A stretch of 64,000 nt of DNA, taken from Chondrus crispus. Lineage: Eukaryota > Rhodophyta > Florideophyceae > Gigartinales > Gigartinaceae. Both the position numbers and the translations under genes were made by a program. Below are positions 19,039 to 26,213 of this stretch, in pieces. Every line of letters begins with the position of its first letter. Position 1 is the first letter of the stretch. Below the pieces are notes generated by a model that did not search any database, had not been told where the DNA came from, and worked only from the letters and a program-made list of their open reading frames with translations. Location of the stretch: the NCBI RefSeq assembly GCF_000350225.1, contig NW_005178895.1:62001-126000 (forward strand). The letters run 5' to 3'.

Positions 19039-20682
19039 ATGGCAAAGCTCACTACTTTTGCAAAGCTTTCAATAGCCGTTCGGGATGCTTGGGATGCTTT
19101 GGAACCCACCGCGAAAGCCAGAGACCTTCCTTTTGCAAAGTTCTGCGAATGGGTCCAGAAGGTTTTCGCTAACCGTGCAGAAATGGAGATGCCACCAGCC
19201 GTCAAGGACATACTCCTTTTTGTTACCGAAGGCAACGACTACAGAAACTACGAAAAGACTCAGCTCATTGCCAAGCTCCAAACTAGTAGCAATGGATTGT
19301 ACTTTCGCACTGCTGCCGCCGTTGATATGATGCACAATGAAACCGATAGGCGACTTCGAGACGTATTCGAGCACACATCACGCGAAGGATTCCGTTTAAA
19401 TCACAGGCACTTGGTTTGCTCTTTCTTCACAGATAGTGGCCTTTCATGGACGGAGCCTAAAAAAGATAAAACCTACGCCTACAAAACGGAACCTGTCACC
19501 CGATTTGAGCAGCTCATTTTCGTATCCGTGATTATTGACATTACGAAGAGCATCAACGAGGAGAGGCCTGCAAAGAAAAGGAAAATAACAAGATCAATAG
19601 CACAACCGACCTCGTACCCTCCCAGCTTAACCGTGAGCGCCCTCACTACCGAAAAAGCAGTTAGAATAGGAGCTGCAATTCAGCAAGTGGTCAGAGCGTG
19701 GGATACGTATGCTGCCAGCTTCGGTTTTGACGGTGTCGAAAGCATGTTCCTCCCATATCTTCAGTTGACCTCGGATTTCGTTCAGTTTGGGGTCATTCAG
19801 TCACGTACAGAAGGCTTTCTCAGAAGCTCGCAAGCGAAGCGATTTGAGCCCCATGCTTCTCTGACACACAAGAAAGAAGAAACGTTCGCACACGTCTGTG
19901 ATAGAACCAACAGCCTGGATGAGTGCCTACGCACTCTTGCCACAGAGTTCTTCCAAGACATTCATTCAATGACGCATGCGCACGAGCTCTACGCACTGCC
20001 ATCTCACATCAAATGGCCCGGTTTCGTAAGGTTCAAAGTGCACAACGAAGGAGTTCCTCAACGCTTTTCTAAAATACCGCTTCGCCTTACCAACACAGTT
20101 CGAAAGGAGTTAGAGACGGAGATGAGATTGCGGTCAGCTGTACAAAACTACGTACGTACAGCCCCTCAAGTCAAGGAAATTGTTGGCAACATTATTCCAG
20201 TAAGACCTGAGCGGTCGGCTGCTGAGACTCCACTCGAACCATTCTCTACCAAGATCCCAGCCAATGGAACTCGCGCCATTTCAAACCAAGCAATAAAGAA
20301 AAAGATGGAAGAGTTGGAAGATGCACTGAAACCATATCTGAGGCTGTACCGGTCAAGCTTCGAAGAAATCATCGAGCTGGAAGATTTAATCGCACCTACG
20401 GACCCTTTAAGTTCTTCAGGAGCTCAATTGCTTCTATGTGACCCTCCCTATAACACGAGAAGACAGTCGGACAAGAAAAACTCGGCCCATGATTGCCTCA
20501 CAAATGAAGACATGGACGAGGTCGTGAAAACTGCAACTATGGTCCTTAGAAAAGGTGGACACGGCATCATTTTCTGCTCGATACAGCAATTCATGACATG
20601 GCGTAGAACGTTCAAAGCCTCGACTACAGACCTCGGTAGGGGCCAAAAGACGCCCACATTCACTGTGGATTTGATGCCTTGA
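19039..20682 (+). CDS. DNA adenine methyltransferase, N-terminal part
   Basis: The ATG at 19039 lies in a good context (ACCATGG). The frame has 547 codons. Residues 1-430 form a mostly helical region of no known family with a basic patch (PAKKRKITR) that could be a nuclear signal. Residues 464-540 hold methylase motif IV, LLLCDPPYNTRRQ (DPPY at 468-471), and then MVLRKGGHGIIFCS, the next strand. DPPY is typical of N6-adenine (or N4-cytosine) DNA methylases. The frame ends at TGA 20680, but the methylase fold continues in another frame from about 20640, so a one-base shift has broken the gene here. With motif IV before motif I, the order is that of the beta class (CcrM-like). Bacterial and phage ParB-methylase pairs and the methylase of DIRS retroelements are the nearest known parallels. 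Confidence 0.85.
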   Translation: MAKLTTFAKLSIAVRDAWDALEPTAKARDLPFAKFCEWVQKVFANRAEMEMPPAVKDILLFVTEGNDYRNYEKTQLIAKLQTSSNGLYFRTAAAVDMMHNETDRRLRDVFEHTSREGFRLNHRHLVCSFFTDSGLSWTEPKKDKTYAYKTEPVTRFEQLIFVSVIIDITKSINEERPAKKRKITRSIAQPTSYPPSLTVSALTTEKAVRIGAAIQQVVRAWDTYAASFGFDGVESMFLPYLQLTSDFVQFGVIQSRTEGFLRSSQAKRFEPHASLTHKKEETFAHVCDRTNSLDECLRTLATEFFQDIHSMTHAHELYALPSHIKWPGFVRFKVHNEGVPQRFSKIPLRLTNTVRKELETEMRLRSAVQNYVRTAPQVKEIVGNIIPVRPERSAAETPLEPFSTKIPANGTRAISNQAIKKKMEELEDALKPYLRLYRSSFEEIIELEDLIAPTDPLSSSGAQLLLCDPPYNTRRQSDKKNSAHDCLTNEDMDEVVKTATMVLRKGGHGIIFCSIQQFMTWRRTFKASTTDLGRGQKTPTFTVDLMP

Positions 20683-22022
20683 TAGTCGAGAGACATCCCT
20701 CAGTCATCACAGTACCCCCGGGAAAGAAGTGTTCACTCGTAAATGGGGCCGAATTGGCAGTCCATATCAAGAAAAACGGTCTTACATACAAAGAGGAAGA
20801 AGCGATGGTTAACTACAAGAACTTTAACTACGTCCCTTCAACATTTCCGGCCTTCAAGAACGTCATTAACAATTTCATGTGGCTTCTTCCCGGTGGACAG
20901 CTCCGAGGATGCAACAGCAACGACCCATCAAAAACCTTTGCTCTCCGCGCAGAGCAGAAACCAGTTGCCCTCCTCAAGGAACTCATCTGCAGGTTCTCTC
21001 AGCCAGGTGATATCGTGGTGGATTTATTCGCCGGTACCTTCTCAACTGCCCATGCTTGCATGACTCTCCCCAATCATCGCAGATTTGTCGGGTGCGAAGT
21101 AGATGAGGCATGCTTTGCTGTGGCTTCCAACCATGTCTTACGAAGAACAGCATCAGCCATTGCTACCAAGGCCACAGATATCAAACTATTGTCGAAGTTC
21201 CTTCCTTTAGTTTGTTCTGTGCATGAACAGTACGCCCCTCCAGAGATGCTTGATCCCAGGTGGAACGCTCCAAAAGGAATGCCACCATACCAATGCTTCC
21301 CCGACCATATTCTGTCTCATCTAGCATCCACTTGGGATAATCGAGGATTCCTGATTGACCGCATGAACAAGCCATTCCATGAATGGCCCCGTCAATACCA
21401 AGGCCTGCTTGAGCAATCAGACACGAAACAACTTTTGCAGATTGATGCAGCTGCCAACGGTTTGTTCGTCGCAACCTCAACCATCAAGCACCAAATGGCT
21501 GGTCAGGGTGTATTTGCGGCAAAGACTTTTCAGAAGGGGGACCTAATCTGTTCGTACTTTGGTACGTTGGTATACCACGATCTCGGAAAGCCCAGGCAGA
21601 TGGCAAAGAAATATGGCGGCGGTGTACTCGGGGTAGACATACATCGCTACAACAAATATGCGCTGCAAGTGAATATACGCGGACACGGATTCAACGCCGT
21701 CAAGGACCTGCTGAACGGTCGAAAGGCAATATGCGTTGTCCCTACACCATTCACAATGGGTTGTTACATCAACGACGCGCGCTATCACCACGACGACGAA
21801 GAATTCGAAGCACATAGACAGGGGCAGCTGCTGTTTCCCCGCCCAAAAAACGCAAAGTTAATGGCACCGCAAGCTCCCACTCATCCGTCCCAATTAGTCC
21901 AGCCGACTATTTTGGTCGTGGAAGCACAGACCCTAATCAGTCCAGGATCTGAAATTTTCGTAGACTACGGTATAGAGGGCTTCGTCTACCACAGCAACGG
22001 TAACGGTGGGGATTCCATGTAA
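20640..22022 (+). CDS. Methyltransferase C-terminal part fused to a SET domain
   Basis: The frame opens after a TAG at 20637 and overlaps the previous ORF. Residue numbers below count from 20679. The first part finishes the adenine methylase: a region before motif I, then VVDLFAGTFSTAHAC (115-129), the S-adenosylmethionine-binding FxG-type motif I, and FVGCEVDE, the acidic strand after it. Residues ~275-433 are a SET domain: GQGVFAAKTFQKGD, then GCYINDARY (the N-H-S-C region, with the Asn kept), then SPGSEIFVDYG near the end. SET domains methylate lysines on histones and other proteins. One polypeptide would therefore carry a DNA-methylating and a protein-methylating module. No such fusion is known to me. 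The stop at 22020-22022 is followed by intergenic DNA. Confidence 0.85.
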   Translation, partial: GPKDAHIHCGFDALIVERHPSVITVPPGKKCSLVNGAELAVHIKKNGLTYKEEEAMVNYKNFNYVPSTFPAFKNVINNFMWLLPGGQLRGCNSNDPSKTFALRAEQKPVALLKELICRFSQPGDIVVDLFAGTFSTAHACMTLPNHRRFVGCEVDEACFAVASNHVLRRTASAIATKATDIKLLSKFLPLVCSVHEQYAPPEMLDPRWNAPKGMPPYQCFPDHILSHLASTWDNRGFLIDRMNKPFHEWPRQYQGLLEQSDTKQLLQIDAAANGLFVATSTIKHQMAGQGVFAAKTFQKGDLICSYFGTLVYHDLGKPRQMAKKYGGGVLGVDIHRYNKYALQVNIRGHGFNAVKDLLNGRKAICVVPTPFTMGCYINDARYHHDDEEFEAHRQGQLLFPRPKNAKLMAPQAPTHPSQLVQPTILVVEAQTLISPGSEIFVDYGIEGFVYHSNGNGGDSM

Positions 22023-22414
22023 AGTTCCAATACTGACAGGGTCTTAACAAAAAAAAAGCAATTTCCTGCACTTCCAAACCAAGTTTGAGATTATGTGATT
22101 ACGGTGGACATGAAGATGATTCACTACGCTATGGCGGGTGCGTCCATGTAAGACGGGTAAGTCCCTGGCGCGCTCTTGCGGCAGTACATAACCGCAGCAA
22201 AAGAGTAGCACGACCAACATAATAGCCACTACAGTAGTCCCTCGCTATCAAAACTACCCCGTGTTTCTTACCGAGGTGTGTTTCTCAGAATATTGGAATT
22301 TTGAATACATTTACGCAAGTCCGCCCTGGTGGTTGAATAGTAACCAGTGTCTTCCTTTCGTTACTAATTAGCGCATGTTGTAATCATTATATATTTGTTA
22401 ATATTGAGTTTTCA
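22023..22414. other. 3' flank of the methylase-SET gene
   Basis: AT-rich, no gene. A CCTGGCGC-type GC segment near 22,160-22,200 is unexplained. Confidence 0.4.
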
Positions 22415-22602
22415 ATTAGTTAGAATTTTCCTGGACTTGGGAAGCCGTCAGCGTAGGAAAGTCGGTCGAAGAATTTTTTGGAAGTATACAGCCACCGGCC
22501 CCCAGTGTTAGGAATGTACATGGACAACTGTGTTCCCGTAATCCCCCTCCTCCCCCTAATCTCAAATTCGAGATGCACACTCATAACTTCAACCAAAAGC
22601 AA
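22415..22602 (-). pseudogene. Relic of a second dioxygenase gene of the same family
   Basis: The reverse strand reads MYIPNTGGRWLYTSKKF, then DRLSYADGFPS. This parallels the start of the dioxygenase core at 14.7 kb (IPKTGGRWLLTAKG, ALHTDFPS). About 30 residues can be aligned. The H-x-D motif is altered, reading Y-A-D. Its Met-Tyr codons (ATGTAC) lie where the longer copy has ATGTAA, which identifies the stop there as a likely nonsense mutation. It is evidence for more than one copy of the system in this genome. Confidence 0.7.
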
Positions 22603-23029
22603 AATTGCTCAACCTGCACCCCATTCAGACTCTGGCAAACCACAGATCAAATTCACATCCCCGCTCCCTTCTGACGCCATACAACGACGTGTTTCCCTAA
22701 CTCACGTAATCCCCCTTAATTGCATGACCCTACTTCCTTGACACCCACAACTACTGTAACTATGCCAAATTCTCCACATCATCGTAGAACTTCACCACGT
22801 ATCGGAACGTCAACCCTTCCTTTCTGTGCTACCCAGGCTCCCCGTTCTCCTACTCAGTATGAGCCCCTCGCAGGTCTTATTTCGACGCAATGTTTACATA
22901 TACAGGGTTCTCGTACTCACTGACCCCCCGCTCTCTCTCTTTCCCTCTTCTCTTCTTCCCCAGCGTTTCGCATCCCCGAAACCCCTCACCTCTCGCCTCC
23001 TTTCCCGCTCTCTCCTGACTTCACGCGCA
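22603..23029. promoter_or_regulatory. Upstream region of the recombinase gene
   Basis: A pyrimidine-rich tract (CCCCGCTCTCTCTCTTTCCCTC region, 22,925-23,020) precedes the ATG at 23030, as before the methylase gene. An AGTATGAG half site occurs near 22,857. Confidence 0.4.
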
Positions 23030-23419
23030 ATGACTACGCCATCGCATGCCGCCGCTTTCGTCCGCAACGATCCTCGGGTGCCACCGCATCTCGCACCTAC
23101 GTCCTTTTCTGTTGGTTTCCATTCCATCCCCCTCATCCTTGTCTGCGTCGATTGCAAGAGCGGGTCCCCCAGCGCAAGGGCCTTCAGCGACCACTTGCGC
23201 CACGTTCACAACATCCCTACTCCCCAGGCCGCACAGCGCTCTAGACTCGCAGAAGAAGCCCTCTCCTTCCACCGTACCTCTGTTTCCGATTCTCCGCTCC
23301 TTTCCACCTACCTGCAGGCTCCCCAATTCCTCCCCGATCCGGCAATCACTCTTCCGATCAAGAGCCTCCCCCCGCTTCAAGGATTCACTTGCAAATTAGT
23401 CTACTTCTGTCCTCTTTGA
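23030..23419 (+). CDS. Zinc-finger N-terminus of the recombinase protein
   Basis: From ATG 23030 to TGA 23417-23419, about 130 codons. It has a C2H2-like finger, CVDCKSGSPSAR then FSDHLRHVHNI, like those at the N-terminus of fungal DUF3505-type proteins that sit beside or are fused to RecQ-like helicases. A second finger appears to begin at its end (GFTCKLVYFCPL). The stop falls inside this second finger, and the downstream open frame is in the same frame and goes on with its His pair (RQHMNCVH). So this and the next entry were one gene. TGA may have replaced a Cys codon; that is inference from the CPLC spacing. Confidence 0.7.
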   Translation: MTTPSHAAAFVRNDPRVPPHLAPTSFSVGFHSIPLILVCVDCKSGSPSARAFSDHLRHVHNIPTPQAAQRSRLAEEALSFHRTSVSDSPLLSTYLQAPQFLPDPAITLPIKSLPPLQGFTCKLVYFCPL

Positions 23420-26200
23420 AAGCTCTCCAAGGGCACCCCGAAACGGCTTCGACAGCATATGAACTGCGTCCACCCGCCTGATGCACCGGGAAACCCCTCG
23501 CCGACTGAGGTTGATCAAATCATTGGCCGCGGTGCTGTTCGCGCCCAGTCTCTGTTTAGTGGTGCCAAGACCAAATACTTTCCCGTTACGGCCGAAGAGC
23601 CAATCGGGGAAATGGTCACCGTCTCCCAAGTCCCCGTCGGCATTCCTGACTCAGAAGAAGAAGATCCCATCCAATCCGCCCCGGTGTCGTCACCCCTCCC
23701 CATGGACACAACAACCGACTCAACTCTAGACCTCATCACTCCAGACCCCAACTCCCCGTCTTATGAGCTCCACAGATGTGCCGCCGACGTACTGGCCCGT
23801 CTAACGAGTTCCAGTTCGGACCTGGCCCCGGGTCGACGATTTCATACCGAATTGGAGGAAAATGACGCAGACTCCGGCATCGCCCTCCGCAACACATTCC
23901 TGTCGATCACCGACTTTGATGAAGCTCTCGACGCTCTGCCTTTACGCTGTGAGAAGGCAGCTCAACTCACGAGTGCCCTCACGACGGAGGACGTTCAAGC
24001 GACTTTATCCACGGTTGCAACCTGCGTCCATCTATACTTTCAAAGTATCGCCAAGGTCGTCAGGGACGTCACGCATGGATTTCGTCAAGCGATAAACCTC
24101 CACGGCACTACGCCCTTCCGACTGGTTCAATCCGTGGCAGAACGAAGATATGCTAGTCATGTCGCCCGTCTCCTCTTCTTCACCCATCAGACACGGGACG
24201 ACGACATTTCCCGTAATGAACAGACTTCCGTCGCGATCGACGCCTTCTTTCATGAGCTCAATTGCACATCTCTCCACGAGACCCCAGGTGAAACTCTCGC
24301 CCACGCCTTACACAGTCGCCTTCACGATGCCATGAAAAGCTTGCTCCTCGTCCGGCTCAGGCATGTCGACCTCCTCACCAACTTGGCCGTTCGTAATTTT
24401 GTTGTCGCCGCTACCGTCGTTGCAAGTTCCGCCCAACTCTTCGCCGAGACTTCCCCGACCCTCAGACTCGCCGAAGCCGGTGACATGAGTCACATTCTTG
24501 CCGCCCTCCAATACGCTGTTTCCGTGACAGCGATTCAAGAACTCCGCCGAGTAGCAGAAACGCCCCTTCCGGCCGCCCACCTCAACGAGAACCACCAAGA
24601 TCCAGCTGCTGCCATCATCGCAACCGTCGATCAAAATGCCAACACTGGCGCTACATTCATACGAAAAACTTTGGATGTCATCATGCGAATCATAAAACAT
24701 GAGGAAGGTCTAATCTCTTTCGCCGTCTGTGCCATTCACAAGCAACACCCTTGTGGAATCATCAAATCTCACCACCTCTCCATGCCTCTTTTGGAGACGA
24801 TCATCACAAACCAACACAAGACTTTCGACAAGTTCTTCTACGAACACTGTCTTCTGGGGGCCGAGCTTCCTCCTGATTTCCAACGACTCGTTTTATCTCT
24901 GCGTGAAGACCCCACGAACCGCACTCCTGGCTTTTCCTTTCTCTCCTCCCTCACTCACCACGCTTCCTGGGTGCAGGCCAACGTTTCCCATCTCCTCCAT
25001 GCTCTAATGAATCCATCGTCCGATTACCTCCATCGCACACCTTGCGTCCACCCCACATGTTCCTTTCCGCGCAGGGTTCCTACACAAGACGAGGCATCCG
25101 GTCTTGGCCCATCCCCTACCTCTACTGCTTCCTCTGGCCAAGACCGAGAAATTCAAGTCGCTGGTGTTCGAATGACGAAAACAGGAGTCTTGCAGTTTCT
25201 CGCTCATTGCCAAATCATCCGAGACTCCCTACTTGCTATGATGCATTTTTCGTCCGGATCTCCCTGTCGAGCAACCGAGATATGCACTTATAGGCTACAA
25301 AATGGGGAGAACAACATCCGGAACATCTTCATCGGCCACCACTCGGAAATTTTGTTCAACCCTGGCTACTGCAAGTCAAGGGCCGCGCTCGGTTACAACC
25401 GCGCGGTGTACCGATTTCTCGACAAGCAAACTTCGTTCCGAATGATCTCATACTTGTCGGTCATTCGCCCCTTGGAATGCGAAATGGTCAGAGCTCTCCA
25501 TGGTGACGAAGCCATGAGAACCCATTGGACATTCTTATTCGCCAACAACGGCCAACGTTTCTCACCGGCACGTGTCACAAAGGTCATCAGGACTGCCCTG
25601 CAATCCAGGAGCATTCACATCTCCTTCAAGGATTACAGGCAGTTTACCGGTGGAATGGTTCCGCTTATATGTCAGAATAAGCTCCACAGCAGCATGAATG
25701 ACATATTGGCAGAACACACCACAGCCAGACACCAACAAGCTGCGCATACCTCCTCTATCGCCCACAAACACTACGGACGAACTACCTCGCTAATGCCCGA
25801 CTGTCCCGCCGCCACGCTAACAAAGCACCGCCAATTCTCCCATGAATGGCACCGCCATCTGAAGCTGCCGTCATTTTATAGTGACCGCGCTTCTTCACAA
25901 CCGCTCCCCCTCCAAAATTCACAGCAACCCCAGTCTCGAGTGACCTCGCTATCCCAACATGAGCCGCAGCCTGTCTTCCAGGTTCATCAACCGAAACGCC
26001 TCCTTCATGCTCTCAACGGAAGCACAGCAAACGAACTGCAACAACTGCAGCCAAACCCCTCTGCTCTCAAATTCCCCAACAATTTCTCTGTAGGGTCCCA
26101 CTCCAATCACAGTATTCGCCTCGATAACCCCCCCGAACCATATCCTCCCTCCCCTCGTCAGGCCTCTACTGTCCGCTCTCAAAAAGGCCACACGTTCTAA
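23420..26200 (+). CDS. Tyrosine recombinase (Crypton/YR-element type)
   Basis: About 925 codons in frame with the preceding zinc finger. A first usable ATG is 23459 (numbering below). Residues 1-100 are acidic, Ser/Thr/Pro-rich. Residues 100-590 are mostly helical. Residues 590-780 look like a tyrosine-recombinase catalytic domain: Arg604 in SPCRATEICTYRL, a possible Lys (CKSRAALG), FKDYRQFTGG, then EHTTARHQQAAH and IAHKHYGRT with the presumed nucleophile Tyr772. The R...K...(H/Y)xxR...H...Y order matches enzymes that join DNA through a 3'-phosphotyrosine. The tail is low-complexity. Homologous architecture (zinc finger, recombinase, RecQ) exists in fungi, partly in subtelomeres. Its end overlaps the helicase reading frame, so the two may once have been one polyprotein. 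Confidence 0.75.
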   Translation, partial: KLSKGTPKRLRQHMNCVHPPDAPGNPSPTEVDQIIGRGAVRAQSLFSGAKTKYFPVTAEEPIGEMVTVSQVPVGIPDSEEEDPIQSAPVSSPLPMDTTTDSTLDLITPDPNSPSYELHRCAADVLARLTSSSSDLAPGRRFHTELEENDADSGIALRNTFLSITDFDEALDALPLRCEKAAQLTSALTTEDVQATLSTVATCVHLYFQSIAKVVRDVTHGFRQAINLHGTTPFRLVQSVAERRYASHVARLLFFTHQTRDDDISRNEQTSVAIDAFFHELNCTSLHETPGETLAHALHSRLHDAMKSLLLVRLRHVDLLTNLAVRNFVVAATVVASSAQLFAETSPTLRLAEAGDMSHILAALQYAVSVTAIQELRRVAETPLPAAHLNENHQDPAAAIIATVDQNANTGATFIRKTLDVIMRIIKHEEGLISFAVCAIHKQHPCGIIKSHHLSMPLLETIITNQHKTFDKFFYEHCLLGAELPPDFQRLVLSLREDPTNRTPGFSFLSSLTHHASWVQANVSHLLHALMNPSSDYLHRTPCVHPTCSFPRRVPTQDEASGLGPSPTSTASSGQDREIQVAGVRMTKTGVLQFLAHCQIIRDSLLAMMHFSSGSPCRATEICTYRLQNGENNIRNIFIGHHSEILFNPGYCKSRAALGYNRAVYRFLDKQTSFRMISYLSVIRPLECEMVRALHGDEAMRTHWTFLFANNGQRFSPARVTKVIRTALQSRSIHISFKDYRQFTGGMVPLICQNKLHSSMNDILAEHTTARHQQAAHTSSIAHKHYGRTTSLMPDCPAATLTKHRQFSHEWHRHLKLPSFYSDRASSQPLPLQNSQQPQSRVTSLSQHEPQPVFQVHQPKRLLHALNGSTANELQQLQPNPSALKFPNNFSVGSHSNHSIRLDNPPEPYPPSPRQASTVRSQKGHTF

Positions 26201-26213
26201 ATCTGCGGAATTC

